Shown in pieces: positions 8,978-18,197 of a stretch of DNA of 64,000 nt. Where the stretch lies: NCBI RefSeq assembly GCF_002214185.1, contig NZ_CP022161.1, positions 806,001-870,000 on the forward strand, in the 5' to 3' direction. Below the pieces are notes generated by a model. It saw nothing but the letters and a program-made list of their open reading frames with translations. It did no database searches and was not told where the DNA came from. Each line of letters starts with the position of its first letter. Within the stretch, counting starts at the first letter, position 1. Source of the stretch: Streptomyces capitiformicae. Its GTDB lineage: Bacteria > Actinomycetota > Actinomycetes > Streptomycetales > Streptomycetaceae. Position numbers and translations under genes: made by a program.

Positions 8978-9739
8978 TCAGTCGGACGCGCCCATGACGT
9001 TCTGGTCCCAGTCGATGACCGAACCGGTCACCACACCACTGCGGTCCGACAGCAGGAAGACGACGAAGTCGGCGATCTCGTCGACCTGGCCCAGCTTGCC
9101 CATCGGCAGGCGCTCGGCGGCCCGCTCCCGCCAGTCGTCGCCCGCCCCGTGGAACTCCCGCTGGATGGCGTCCTCGCCTTCGGTCTCCGTCCAGCCGATG
9201 TTGAGGTCGTTGATCCGGATCCTGTCCCAGCGGTGGGCGTGGGCGGCGTTGCGCGTCAGGCCCGCCAGGCCCGCCTTCGCGGCGGAGTACGGCGCCAGGT
9301 GCGGGGGGCCGCCGTGCGCGCAGTTGGAGCCGATGTTGACGATCGTGCCGGGGGCCTTCCGGGCCGTCAGATGCGCCACGACCGCCTGCATCGCGAAGAA
9401 GGGCGCGCGCAAATTGATCGCGATGTGGGCGTCGAACAGCTCCGGCGAGGTGTCGAGGAGTGAGCCACGGGAGGTCAGGCCGGCCGAGTTGACCAGGCTG
9501 TCGATACGGCCGTGGGCCTCGATCACCCGCTCCACGCTGCCGCGCACCTGCGCCGGGTCCGTGAGGTCCGCCCGGACGAACGTGGCGCCGGAGTCCGCCG
9601 CCACCTTCTCGCCGGCCTCGGCGCGACGGCCCGTGAAGGCGACGGTCGCGCCCTCGCGCAGGGCCGCCCGCACGATGCCCTCGCCGATGCCCTGGCTGCC
9701 GCCGTTGACGAGGACGACCTTGTCCTCCAGGAGTGCCAT
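8978..9739 (-). CDS. Short-chain dehydrogenase/reductase (SDR)
   Basis: A 253-residue classical SDR. The cofactor motif NGGSQGIG is at residues 12-19 (the first residue is Asn, not the usual TG), NSAG at 84-87, and the catalytic pair is Y151/K155 (YSAAK). Length is typical. It sits between the MocA-type dehydrogenase and the dioxygenase on the same strand, about 100 bp from each, so the three are probably one transcript. Likely role: oxidation of a secondary alcohol in the same catabolic route; substrate not readable. Confidence 0.9.
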   Translation of the reverse strand: MALLEDKVVLVNGGSQGIGEGIVRAALREGATVAFTGRRAEAGEKVAADSGATFVRADLTDPAQVRGSVERVIEAHGRIDSLVNSAGLTSRGSLLDTSPELFDAHIAINLRAPFFAMQAVVAHLTARKAPGTIVNIGSNCAHGGPPHLAPYSAAKAGLAGLTRNAAHAHRWDRIRINDLNIGWTETEGEDAIQREFHGAGDDWRERAAERLPMGKLGQVDEIADFVVFLLSDRSGVVTGSVIDWDQNVMGASD

Positions 9740-9823
9740 GTGGGGGAGATTTCCTTTCCATCAGCTGCTGTTTGCCCGCTGAAGTCTGAAGCTCGTTATC
9801 CGTTATCTGTCATCTGTCATCTG

Positions 9824-10996
9824 TTACCTGTCAGCTCGGCGCCGCTCCGAGCCCGCCCGTAGTTCCTCGCTCAGCCGCTCCGGGCTCCAGCCCTCGGTCA
9901 CGGCCCGCCACAACGTGTCCGCCTGCGACGGCGGGGCCAGTCCGTCGACCGGCGGGTCCCGGTCGAGGTCGGTCGGGAAGGGGTAGCCCTCGGCGGTGGC
10001 GGCCACCACGTGCCGCAGCCAGTCCTCGCCCGCACCTTCGTCCCGGCGCGTCAGCAGGACGGGGAACAGGGCGTTCGCCATCGCTTCGCGGTCCACCGTC
10101 TCCATCGCGCGGCCGAAGGCGGAGGAGACCTGGAGCAGGTTCGCCATGCGCCTGATGTCCGCCGAGCGGTTGTGTCCGGCGGCGTGGAAGAGCGCGGAGT
10201 TGAAGAAGACCGCGTCGCCCTTCTCCAAGGGGAGCTGGACGTGGTGCTCGTCGAAGTACGCGATGAACTCCGGCAGGCGCCAGGCCAGATAGCCGGGCTC
10301 GTACTTCTGGGAGTGCGGCAGGTACAGGGTCGGGCCGGACTCGACGGGCATGTCGCAGTGGGCCACCGCGCCCTGCAGGGTCAGCACCGGGGAGAGCCGG
10401 TGGACGTGCGCCGGGTACGCGGCCGCCTGCTGCTGGCCGAGGAAACCGAGGTGGTAGTCGCGGTGCGCGCTCTGCGCCGCGCCGCCGGGGTTGACCACGT
10501 TGATCTGGGAGGTCACCTGGTAGCCGGGGCCGAGCCAGGCCTCGGAGACCAGCGCCAGCATGTCTCCCGCGTAGTAGTCGGCGAACGCCTCCGGGGCCCG
10601 CAGGGCCACCTTCTCCAGCGCGTTCCACACGCGGTCGTTGGCGCCGGGCTTCGCGAAGTGGTCGCCGCGGGCTGTGCCGGACGCGCGCTCCTCCTCGATG
10701 AGCGCCTCGAAGGCGGTGGTGGCAGCGTCCACGACACCCGGATCGGCGTAGGCCCGCTTGAGGACGACCACGCCGGGGCCGTCGAGCAGGGCGCGCACGA
10801 GGTCCGCCTGCACCTCGCGGCGGTCGGCCGCGGCGCGCAGCCGCTCGCTGTCGTAGACGAGGACGTTCTGTTCGACGCCTTCCGCGTACGGGTGGTCGCC
10901 GGGGTCGGTGGTGCGCCCGACCAGGGCGCGGAACTCGGCGAGGTCGCAGTCCTTCTCGGCCAGCCAGGTCCTCGAGCCCGCGGCGGTGAGGGCCAT
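9824..10996 (-). CDS. Phytanoyl-CoA dioxygenase-like Fe(II)/2-oxoglutarate oxygenase
   Basis: A 390-residue protein with the PhyH fold signature: the iron ligands H178 and D180 in the block SAHRDYHLGF, and a distal His at H270 or H274 (LFHAAGHNRS). The family hydroxylates small molecules using 2-oxoglutarate and O2. It is the first gene of the three-gene minus-strand block and starts 104 bp from the divergent LacI-type regulator, which is therefore the likely controller. With a MocA dehydrogenase and an SDR downstream, oxidative opening of a polyol or sugar acid is a reasonable guess. Confidence 0.8.
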   Translation of the reverse strand: MALTAAGSRTWLAEKDCDLAEFRALVGRTTDPGDHPYAEGVEQNVLVYDSERLRAAADRREVQADLVRALLDGPGVVVLKRAYADPGVVDAATTAFEALIEEERASGTARGDHFAKPGANDRVWNALEKVALRAPEAFADYYAGDMLALVSEAWLGPGYQVTSQINVVNPGGAAQSAHRDYHLGFLGQQQAAAYPAHVHRLSPVLTLQGAVAHCDMPVESGPTLYLPHSQKYEPGYLAWRLPEFIAYFDEHHVQLPLEKGDAVFFNSALFHAAGHNRSADIRRMANLLQVSSAFGRAMETVDREAMANALFPVLLTRRDEGAGEDWLRHVVAATAEGYPFPTDLDRDPPVDGLAPPSQADTLWRAVTEGWSPERLSEELRAGSERRRADR

Positions 10997-11004
10997 GCGG
11001 AGTC

Positions 11005-11022
11005 CTTTCGCAGCGCTTTCGT
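11005..11022. promoter_or_regulatory. Possible LacI-type operator
   Basis: The divergent gap carries an AGCGCT core (11012-11017) inside CGCAGCGCTTTCG. LacI-family operators are palindromes centred on CG with AAnCGnTT-like arms; the right arm fits and the left arm is weak. Confidence 0.25.
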
Positions 11023-11099
11023 CTCTGCCAGTCTTGGGGCGCGGACCCCCTCATACAACCCGCAGAGGCCCCTCAAAAACCCCTCAAGGAAGCGCAGCC

Positions 11100-12152
11100 A
11101 TGGGACACCCCTACACGATCCGTGAGATCGCCCGTCAGGCCGGGCTGAGCCAGGCCACGGTCGACCGGGTCCTCAACGGCCGGGGCGGCGTGCGGGAGAG
11201 CACCGCCCGTGAGGTGCACCAGGCGGTCAAGGATCTGGACCGGCAGCGCACGCAGGTGCGCATCGGCGGCCGTACGTTCATGGTCGACATCGTGATGCAG
11301 TCGCCGGACCGGTTCTCGACGGCGGTACGGGAGGCGCTGGAGGCCGAACTGCCGTCCCTGCACCCGGCGGTCGTGCGGTCCCGGTTCCACTTCCGGGAGA
11401 CCGGTTCCGTCTCGGAGATGGTGAAGGTGCTCGACCGGATAGGCCGGCGTGGCTCGCAGGGCGTGATCCTCAAGGCTCCCGACACGCCGGAGGTCACCGC
11501 CGCCGTCGAACGCCTGGTCGCGGCCGGCATATCGGTGGTCACCTTCGTGACGGACCTGCCGAGCAGCCCGCGCAGCGCGTATGTGGGCATCGACAACCGG
11601 GCCGCGGGGGCGACCGCCGCGTATCTGCTCCGGCAGTGGCTGGGCGACCGGCCCGGTGCGGTGCTGGTGACGATCAGCCGGAGTTTCTACCGCAACGAGG
11701 AGGAGCGCGAGATGGGGTTCCGAGCCGCGATGCGGGCCGCCGAGCCGGGGCGGACGCTCGTCGAGGTCACCGACAGCGACGGCCTCGACGCCACGCAGCG
11801 GGAACTCGTCCTCGACGCGCTGAAGCGGGAGCCAGGCATCGGCGCCGTCTACTCGATCGGCGGCGGCAACACCGCGACCCTCGACGCCTTCGCCGCGCTC
11901 GGCCGGGCGCCGTACGTCTTCGTCGCACACGACCTCGACCACGACAACACCCGGCTGCTGCGGGAGCACCGGCTCTCCGCCGTGCTCCACCACGATCTCC
12001 GCCAGGACATGCGCCGCGCCTGCCAGACCATCATGCGGACCCACCAGGCCCTGCCGGACGAGGGCCCGTTCCTGCCGTCGGCGATCCAGGTGGTGACGCC
12101 GTTCAACATGCCACCGGGGGCGGGAGCCGGAACCGTACCCGGGGTGGGGTAG
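11100..12152 (+). CDS. LacI-family transcriptional regulator
   Basis: A 350-residue regulator. The N-terminal helix-turn-helix and hinge are at residues 6-33 (TIREIARQAGLSQATVDRVL), followed by a periplasmic-binding-protein-like sensor domain (VDIVMQSPDRF, GVILKAPDTPEV, SIGGGNTATL). The start at 11100 is chosen because it puts the HTH at the extreme N-terminus, as in the family; the open frame runs 64 codons further upstream. Divergent from the oxygenase/SDR/MocA block, it most likely represses that block until the substrate or a derivative binds. Confidence 0.9.
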   Translation: MGHPYTIREIARQAGLSQATVDRVLNGRGGVRESTAREVHQAVKDLDRQRTQVRIGGRTFMVDIVMQSPDRFSTAVREALEAELPSLHPAVVRSRFHFRETGSVSEMVKVLDRIGRRGSQGVILKAPDTPEVTAAVERLVAAGISVVTFVTDLPSSPRSAYVGIDNRAAGATAAYLLRQWLGDRPGAVLVTISRSFYRNEEEREMGFRAAMRAAEPGRTLVEVTDSDGLDATQRELVLDALKREPGIGAVYSIGGGNTATLDAFAALGRAPYVFVAHDLDHDNTRLLREHRLSAVLHHDLRQDMRRACQTIMRTHQALPDEGPFLPSAIQVVTPFNMPPGAGAGTVPGVG

Positions 12153-12168
12153 CCCTCCGGCCCCCGGG

Positions 12169-13023
12169 TCAGCTCGCCACCAGCGCGGCCTCGCGCCGCT
12201 CGCCGCCCTCCATGACCGCGGCCACGGCCACCGGCTCGTCCACGGACGCCGTGGTGGCCGTCGGCTCCGCCCGGCCGTCCCGGGTCCGGAACAGCCAGGC
12301 GATGTCCCGGCCGAAGGACCAGAGCAGGGAGCCCAGGGCCAGCGCGACCACGGCGAAGCTCGCCGTGCGGGGCAGCAGTCCGGACGCGGCGACCAGCAGG
12401 AAGACGCCCTGGACGGCCGCGACCGTCTTGCGGGCCATGCTGTGCGGGAGGGAACCGTTCAGCCACGGCAGGAGCTTGGCGGCGGCGACGAAGACGTATC
12501 GCATCAGGCCGATCAGCAGCACCCACGGGCCGAGCGACATGGAGACGTACACGCTCAGCACGAGGATCAGGAAGGCGTCGACCTCCATGTCGAAGCGGGC
12601 GCCCAGCGCGGTCGAGGTGCCCGTCTTGCGGGCCACCTTGCCGTCGACGCCGTCGAGGATCAGGGCCACGGCGGTCAGGCTCACGAACAGCGAGACCGGC
12701 GGCGAGCTCTGGAAGGAGTCGGCGACCAGGGCCGTCACGGCGCCGACGAGTATCGCCCGGCCGAGGGTGACGCGGTTGGCGGGGCCGAAGGTGCGGGTCC
12801 GGGTGCGCAGCAGGGCGCGGTTGAGGACGGCCCAGGTGGCGAGCCCGAAGGCCAGCCCGGTCAGCCAGCCCGCCGGGCCCAGTCCGATCGCGGTGCCCAG
12901 GAAGGCGAGAAGCAGCACCTGGGCACCGGCGCCCACGGTCGTCTCCGAGAGCAACAGCCGGCCGTCGTAAGTGTTGATCAGGGCCACCGCAAACCTTCCG
13001 AACGTGTGTACAGAAACGATCAT
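12169..13023 (-). CDS. CDP-alcohol phosphatidyltransferase family membrane protein
   Basis: A 284-residue integral membrane enzyme. The full family signature is present: D124-G125 and D127-G128, A131-R132, G141, D145 and D149, i.e. the DG(x2)AR(x8)G(x3)D(x3)D motif that binds the CDP-alcohol through metal ions. About six to seven hydrophobic helices surround it. The enzyme transfers a phosphoalcohol from a CDP-linked donor. The start is taken at ATG 13023; GTG 12987, which has a good GGAAGG upstream, would give 272 residues. It is divergent from the MDR dehydrogenase, 72 bp away. Neighbouring glycosyl- and methyltransferases suggest a modified lipid or phospho-alcohol product. Confidence 0.85.
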   Translation of the reverse strand: MIVSVHTFGRFAVALINTYDGRLLLSETTVGAGAQVLLLAFLGTAIGLGPAGWLTGLAFGLATWAVLNRALLRTRTRTFGPANRVTLGRAILVGAVTALVADSFQSSPPVSLFVSLTAVALILDGVDGKVARKTGTSTALGARFDMEVDAFLILVLSVYVSMSLGPWVLLIGLMRYVFVAAAKLLPWLNGSLPHSMARKTVAAVQGVFLLVAASGLLPRTASFAVVALALGSLLWSFGRDIAWLFRTRDGRAEPTATTASVDEPVAVAAVMEGGERREAALVAS

Positions 13024-13095
13024 TGCCGCGTACGGTATCCGCGGCTCCCACCGCTGCGTACGTGGCGAACCGCTAAACCGTTCACGGAGACGCAA

Positions 13096-14076
13096 ATGAA
13101 ACCAACAGCTGGTTCCTTCTGGCTCCGCTCCCCAGGGCAGGGCGAGATACGTGAGGAGATCCTCTCCGGACCCGCCGAGGGTGAGGTCCTGGTCCGCGCG
13201 CTGTACTCCGGTGTCAGCCGGGGTACGGAGAGCCTCGTGTTCCGGGGGTCGGTGCCCGGGAACCAGTACGCGGCGATGCGCGCCCCGTTCCAGGAGGGCG
13301 ATTTCCCCGCACCCGTGAAGTACGGCTATCTCAGCGTCGGCCGGGTCGAGGAGGGGCCGGACGAACTCGTCGGCAGGAACGTCTTCTGCCTGTATCCGCA
13401 CCAGAGCCGGTACGTCGTCCCGGCGAGCGCGGTCACCGTCGTGCCGGAGTCCGTGCCCGCCGCGCGCGCCGTACTGGCCGGGACGGTCGAGACCGCCGTC
13501 AACGCCCTGTGGGACGCGGCGCCCCTCGTCGGTGACCGGATCGCCGTCGTGGGCGGCGGCATGGTCGGCTGCTCGGTGGCCGCGCTGCTGGCCCGCTACC
13601 CGGGGGTGCGGGTCCAACTCGTCGACGCCGACCCGGCGCGCGCCGACATCGCCCGCGCCCTCGGCGTGGACTTCGCGCTACCCGCAGACGCACTGGGGGA
13701 GTGCGACCTCGTCGTGCACGCCAGTGCCAACGAACAGGGGCTCGTACGGTCGCTCGAACTCCTCGCGAACGAGGGCACGGTGATCGAGCTGAGCTGGTAC
13801 GGCGACCGCCGCGTCGCCCTGCCGCTCGGCGAGGCCTTCCATTCGCGCCGCCTCACCATCCGCAGCAGCCAGGTCGGCACCGTCTCCCCGGCCGGACGCC
13901 CCGGACGTACGTACGCCGACCGGCTGGCCCTCGCCCTCGAACTCCTCGCGGACGACCGCTTCGACGCGCTGGTGACCGGGGAGTGCGCCTTTGAGGAACT
14001 GCCCGAGGTCATGCCCAAGCTGACCAACGGAGAGCTGCCGGGCCTCTGTTACCGGGTCCGGTACACCGTCGAGTGA
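13096..14076 (+). CDS. Zinc-less MDR-type dehydrogenase
   Basis: A 326-residue medium-chain dehydrogenase/reductase. The N-terminal GroES-like part is shortened and the usual catalytic-zinc Cys is replaced (SGVSRGTES at 38-46 where CGxD is typical). The nucleotide motif GGGMVG is at 153-158 and an acidic strand end (LVDAD) follows, suggesting NAD. The start at 13096 fixes the length; the upstream open frame is shadow. It leads a plus-strand run with the PTPS-like, glycosyltransferase, methyltransferase and membrane genes, after a 167-bp gap. Probable role: oxidising or reducing a pathway intermediate. Confidence 0.75.
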   Translation: MKPTAGSFWLRSPGQGEIREEILSGPAEGEVLVRALYSGVSRGTESLVFRGSVPGNQYAAMRAPFQEGDFPAPVKYGYLSVGRVEEGPDELVGRNVFCLYPHQSRYVVPASAVTVVPESVPAARAVLAGTVETAVNALWDAAPLVGDRIAVVGGGMVGCSVAALLARYPGVRVQLVDADPARADIARALGVDFALPADALGECDLVVHASANEQGLVRSLELLANEGTVIELSWYGDRRVALPLGEAFHSRRLTIRSSQVGTVSPAGRPGRTYADRLALALELLADDRFDALVTGECAFEELPEVMPKLTNGELPGLCYRVRYTVE

Positions 14077-14243
14077 CCTACCGTTGAGTCAGCGCGGCCG
14101 CCCCACCCGCCCCTGAACTGCTCGAACGGAACGCTGACCGCAGAAGAAACCGCAGAATTCGGCTGAACAACGGGTAGGGAGCAGCCGTACTACACGGCAT
14201 GCCCCGGCCCGGGGGCAGACGTACCGCACTGGAGGGTCGTCCG

Positions 14244-14642
14244 TTGTTCAGCATCACCGTCCGCGATCACATCATGATCGCCCACAGCTTCCGCGGGGAG
14301 GTCTTCGGACCCGCGCAGCGCCTGCACGGCGCCACATTCCTCGTGGATGCCACCTTCCGGCGCGCCGAGCTGGACGACGACAACATCGTCGTAGACATCG
14401 GGCTGGCCACGCAGGAACTCGGTGCCGTGGTGAGCGAGTTGAACTACAGAAACCTCGACAACGAGCCGGACTTCGCGAACACGAACACCTCGACGGAGTT
14501 CCTGGCGAAGGTCATCGCGGACCGGCTCGCCGAGCGGATCCACAAGGGGGCCCTCGGCGAGAACGCCAAGGGCATCGCGGGAATCACGGTCACCCTGCAC
14601 GAGTCGCACATCGCCTGGGCGAGTTACGAGCGTGCCCTGTGA
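14244..14642 (+). CDS. 6-pyruvoyl-tetrahydropterin synthase / QueD-fold protein lacking the catalytic residues
   Basis: A 132-residue T-fold protein. The start is TTG 14244, preceded by GGAGGG at good spacing; an ATG at 14199 has no ribosome site. Against the QueD pattern as I recall it, the first zinc His is kept (IAHSF) and the second pair is LHGA instead of LHGH. The catalytic Cys of KCxRLHGH is Ala (GPAQRLHG) and the Asp-His pair LDHxxLN reads LNYRNLD. The substrate-anchoring Glu survives (LHESH). A purine- or pterin-like ligand may therefore bind, but ordinary PTPS or QueD chemistry is doubtful. It is coupled by GTGA overlap to the glycosyltransferase. Confidence 0.75.
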   Translation: MFSITVRDHIMIAHSFRGEVFGPAQRLHGATFLVDATFRRAELDDDNIVVDIGLATQELGAVVSELNYRNLDNEPDFANTNTSTEFLAKVIADRLAERIHKGALGENAKGIAGITVTLHESHIAWASYERAL

Positions 14643-15901
14643 CCGACGTGACCATCGACCGGGCGGCCGTCGGCACCGCCCAGGCATACGGCAGTGCTGT
14701 CCAGACCAACGGCGGCGTCGCCCAGGGCAACGGGGGAGAGCAAGTGAGGCTCGGCTATGTGCCCGTGCAGAACGCGGCCCTCAAGCACGCCACCATCGTC
14801 CCCATGTCCCTGCGCTCCGTGCACTTCGTGCTGCCGGGCGGCGTCGACGACCTGGCCCGCCCGAGCGGCGGCAACGCCTACGACCGCCGGATCTGCCTCG
14901 ACCTGCCCGGCTTCGGCTGGCAGGTGCACAAGCACGCGATCGACGGCAGCTGGCCGCGCCCGGACGAGACGGCGCGCGCCGAACTCGCCCGTACACTACG
15001 GGAACTCCCCGACGGCACGGTCGTCCTGCTCGACGGCCTGGTCGCCTGCGGAGTCCCCGAGATCGTCCTCCCCGAGGCCGAACGGCTGTGCCTGGCCGTG
15101 CTGGTGCACCTGCCGCTCGGCGACGAGACCGGCCTGGAGCCCGAGCTGGCCGCCGAACTCGACGCCAAGGAGCGGACGACGCTGCGGGGCGTGCCCGCCG
15201 TGATCGCCACCAGCGATTGGGCGGTACGGCGACTCGTGTCCCACCACGGGCTCGCTCCCGAGCGGGTCCATGTCGCCGCCCCCGGCGCCGACATCGCCCC
15301 CCTCGCCTCCGGCACCGACGGTGTCTCGCGGCTGCTGTGCGTCGCCGCGGTCACCCCCCGCAAGGGCCAGCATCGACTGGTCGAGGCACTCGCGGCCGTC
15401 ACCGACCTGCCGTGGAGCTGCGTGCTCGTCGGCGGCATCGACCAGGAACCCGAGTACGTCGACCACATCCGCGCCCTGATCGCCAAGTTCGGCCTGGAGG
15501 ACCGGCTGCACATCGCCGGACCGCAGGCCGGCGCGGAACTCGACGCCAGCTACGCCGCCGCCGACCTCATGGTCCTCACCTCGTACGCCGAGACGTACGG
15601 CATGGCGGTCACCGAGGCCCTCGCGCGCGGAATCCCCGTACTGGCCACGGACGTCGGCGGTCTCCCGGAGGCCGTCGGACGCGCCCCCGACGGCGGGGTG
15701 CCCGGCATCCTCGTCCCGCCGGAGAACCCCGCGGCCATTGCGGCAGAGCTGCGCGGCTGGTTCGGGGAGGCCGACGTACGGCGTCGGCTGAAGGCCGCGG
15801 CGCGCGGGCGCCGTGCCGCGCTGGACGGGTGGGCCACCACGGCCCGCAGCCTCGCCCATGTACTGGGCCGGCTGCGGCACGAACCTCGGAGGGCGGCATG
15901 A
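14639..15901 (+). CDS. Glycosyltransferase family 4-like
   Basis: A 420-residue GT-B glycosyltransferase. The C-terminal half carries the nucleotide-sugar signature: [19 protein letters not shown] near residue 236, and the acidic EX7E block [14 protein letters not shown] near 318-331, followed by GLPEAV. The GTG start overlaps the previous stop by 4 bases (GTGA), and its own stop overlaps the methyltransferase ATG, so all are translationally coupled. The N-terminal acceptor domain has little charge patterning to identify the acceptor. In context it likely glycosylates the GTP-derived or lipid-linked product of this cluster. Confidence 0.85.
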   Translation: MTDVTIDRAAVGTAQAYGSAVQTNGGVAQGNGGEQVRLGYVPVQNAALKHATIVPMSLRSVHFVLPGGVDDLARPSGGNAYDRRICLDLPGFGWQVHKHAIDGSWPRPDETARAELARTLRELPDGTVVLLDGLVACGVPEIVLPEAERLCLAVLVHLPLGDETGLEPELAAELDAKERTTLRGVPAVIATSDWAVRRLVSHHGLAPERVHVAAPGADIAPLASGTDGVSRLLCVAAVTPRKGQHRLVEALAAVTDLPWSCVLVGGIDQEPEYVDHIRALIAKFGLEDRLHIAGPQAGAELDASYAAADLMVLTSYAETYGMAVTEALARGIPVLATDVGGLPEAVGRAPDGGVPGILVPPENPAAIAAELRGWFGEADVRRRLKAAARGRRAALDGWATTARSLAHVLGRLRHEPRRAA

Positions 15902-16809
15902 CCACTTCTGCCGAGAAGACCGATCCCGGTGTGGCGCTGAGCATGGCGGGGCGCGGCGGTGACACGCCGATGCCCGAAGGACACCAGTACGCGCCGCAGT
16001 GGCTGGAGTTGCGTGAGAGCGCCGACGCCGACGCCCGCGCGGTGGACCTGCTCGACCCGCTGCGGATCCGCCTCGCGAACCTGCCGCGCCGCGCCACCGG
16101 CCTCGTCGTGCACGACCTCGGCTGCGGCACCGGCTCGATGGGCCGCTGGCTCGCGCCCCGGCTCGACGGCGCCCAGCAGTGGGTCCTGCACGACCAGGAC
16201 CCCGACCTGCTGCGTCTGGCCACCGCGCGGGCGCCCCGCGCGGCCGCCGACGGCAGCTCCGTCACGGTCACCACACGGCGCGGCGACATCGGACGGCTGA
16301 CGGCGGAGGACCTGGCCGGCGCCTCGCTGGTCACCGCCTCCGCGCTGCTGGACGTCCTCACCCGTGAGGAGATCGGGGCGCTCGCCGCGGCCTGCGTGGG
16401 CGCCGGCGTTCCCGCCCTGCTGACCCTCTCGGTCGTGGGCCGCGTCGACCTTGTCCCGGCCCACCCCATGGACGCCGAGATCGCCGAAGCCTTCAACGCC
16501 CACCAGCGCGCCAGCGATCTGCTCGGCCCCGATGCGATCACCGTGGCCTGCGAGGCGTTCGCCCAGCAGGGCGCGACGGTACGGGTCCATCCGAGCCCCT
16601 GGCAGCTCGACGGGCGGCACGTCGCGCTCACCGAGGAGTGGCTGCGCGGCTGGGTCGGCGCGGCCTGCGAACAGCGCCCCGATCTCACCGAGCGCGCCGA
16701 CGCCTACCTCCGCGAACGCCTCCGCTCCTGCGCCGCCGGTGAACTCCACGCGGTCGTCCACCACAGCGACCTGCTGGCCCTGCCCCGACCGACGGGCGGC
16801 ACCTCATGA
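15898..16809 (+). CDS. Class I SAM-dependent methyltransferase
   Basis: A 303-residue protein starting at the ATG that overlaps the glycosyltransferase stop (ATGA). Motif I VHDLGCGTGSMG lies near residues 70-81, followed by an acidic strand end (LHDQDPDLL) and the motif-IV-like stretch ASLVTASALLDVL. The C-terminal third is a helical extension. The family transfers methyl from S-adenosylmethionine; the acceptor is unknown. Its stop overlaps the next gene by ATGA, which keeps expression matched with the glycosyltransferase and the membrane protein. Confidence 0.85.
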   Translation: MTTSAEKTDPGVALSMAGRGGDTPMPEGHQYAPQWLELRESADADARAVDLLDPLRIRLANLPRRATGLVVHDLGCGTGSMGRWLAPRLDGAQQWVLHDQDPDLLRLATARAPRAAADGSSVTVTTRRGDIGRLTAEDLAGASLVTASALLDVLTREEIGALAAACVGAGVPALLTLSVVGRVDLVPAHPMDAEIAEAFNAHQRASDLLGPDAITVACEAFAQQGATVRVHPSPWQLDGRHVALTEEWLRGWVGAACEQRPDLTERADAYLRERLRSCAAGELHAVVHHSDLLALPRPTGGTS

Positions 16810-18197
16810 CGGCACCGGTGGAGGAGGCGGTCGCGGCCCCCACGCCGACGACGGCCGACCGCATCCGCGTACGACCCCGGGGAGTCCACGCCCGGGTGAA
16901 GGCGAGCGCGCCTTCGGCGAGGGCCCGAGTGAGCCACGGCGCCGTGGCGCTCGTCGAAGAGCGGCACGAGATATCCGCTCGCGAGGAGGACGTGAAGCCG
17001 TCCTCGTCCCTGGTGGACTGTCGTACGGAGGCGGCCACCAAGTCGCCGACCGGTCTCGCCGAATCCGAATCCGAATCCGAATCCGACACTGTCCTGGACA
17101 CCGACGCCCTCGAAGCCGCTGCCCCGCCCCGCCACACCGCCAAGTTCACCCGTGCCCTGCGCGCCCACTTCGGGTCCATCGCCGGGACCGTCATCCTCGC
17201 CGTCGTCGTGTGGCGGCTCGGTACCGGGGTGTTCCTCGACGGGCTGCGGCGGATCGACGGTGGGACGCTGGTGGCGGCCGTCGCGATCGGCGTGCTGACC
17301 ACCGTCTTCAGTGCCTGGCGCTGGTGTGCGGTCACGCGGGCACTGGGGCTGAGCCTGCCGCTCGGGCTGGCCGTCGCGGACTACTACCGGGCACTGTTCC
17401 TCAACGCGGCGCTGCCCGGCGGAGTTCTCGGGGATGTGCACCGGGCGGTGCGGCACGGGCAGAGCTCCGGGGACATGGGGCGCGGGGTGCGGGCCGTGGT
17501 GATCGAGCGGACCGCGGGCCAGCTGGTGCTGGCCGTCGTGGGCGTAACGGTCCTGCTGACGCTGCCCTCCCCGGTCCTGGACCAGACCCGCCAGGCGGCC
17601 GGCGTGCTGGCGCTCGCCGTGCTGGGCGCGGTGGCGATCTGGGCGGCGGTGCGGATGGGCCGGGCGCCCAGGCGCGGCGGCCGGGGCCGCCGCCTCCGGG
17701 TGCTCCTCGCCGAGTCGCGTGACGCGCTGCTGACCCGCCGCAGCGGACCCGCCGTAGTGATCTCCTCGGTGGTCGTGCTGGCCGGGTACGTGGCGATGTT
17801 CCTGCTCTCCGCACGCGTCGCCGGTTCCGCCGCGACCTGGCTGGAGGTGCTGCCGCTCGCGCTGCTGGCCCTGATCGCCATGAGCCTGCCGCTGAACGTC
17901 GGCGGCTGGGGCCCCCGGGAAGGCGTCACCGCCTGGTCTTTCGGCGCCGCGGGCCTCGGCGCCTCCCAGGGGCTGACCGTGGCCGTCGTGTACGGCGTGC
18001 TCAGCTTCGTGGCCAGCCTGCCCGGGGTTCTCGTGCTCGTCGGCCGCTGGTACGGCTCCCTGCGGGCGCGCCGTCAGTCGTCCGAGGTGACCACGGAGAA
18101 GTACGCCCCGAAGGAATCGACCAACCCTGCCAGCAGCTCCTTCCCTTTCGCAGCGGAAGCCAGCGACGGACGGCCGATGACACCGGAATCGGTGTAG
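16806..18197 (+). CDS. Lysylphosphatidylglycerol synthase TM-region (YbhN/UPF0104-like) membrane protein
   Basis: A 463-residue protein. Residues 1 to about 115 are hydrophilic, Arg/Glu-rich and contain a Glu-Ser repeat; then seven or eight hydrophobic helices follow. Family marks include FSAWRWCAVTRAL, NAALPGGVLGDVHRA, VIERTAGQLV and the late LPLNVGGWGPREG block. These proteins resemble the flippase half of MprF and often sit in glycolipid or glycan export clusters. The start ATG overlaps the methyltransferase stop. The last 124 bp overlap the convergent creatininase gene, so the C-terminal 40 residues are encoded on top of an essential part of another gene. Confidence 0.8.
   Translation: MTAPVEEAVAAPTPTTADRIRVRPRGVHARVKASAPSARARVSHGAVALVEERHEISAREEDVKPSSSLVDCRTEAATKSPTGLAESESESESDTVLDTDALEAAAPPRHTAKFTRALRAHFGSIAGTVILAVVVWRLGTGVFLDGLRRIDGGTLVAAVAIGVLTTVFSAWRWCAVTRALGLSLPLGLAVADYYRALFLNAALPGGVLGDVHRAVRHGQSSGDMGRGVRAVVIERTAGQLVLAVVGVTVLLTLPSPVLDQTRQAAGVLALAVLGAVAIWAAVRMGRAPRRGGRGRRLRVLLAESRDALLTRRSGPAVVISSVVVLAGYVAMFLLSARVAGSAATWLEVLPLALLALIAMSLPLNVGGWGPREGVTAWSFGAAGLGASQGLTVAVVYGVLSFVASLPGVLVLVGRWYGSLRARRQSSEVTTEKYAPKESTNPASSSFPFAAEASDGRPMTPESV
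17061..17084 (+). repeat. GAATCC hexanucleotide repeat, four units
   Basis: Four perfect GAATCC units inside the membrane-protein gene encode a Glu-Ser run in its cytoplasmic N-terminal tail. The repeat keeps frame whatever its unit number, so slippage would change only tail length. Confidence 0.85.
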
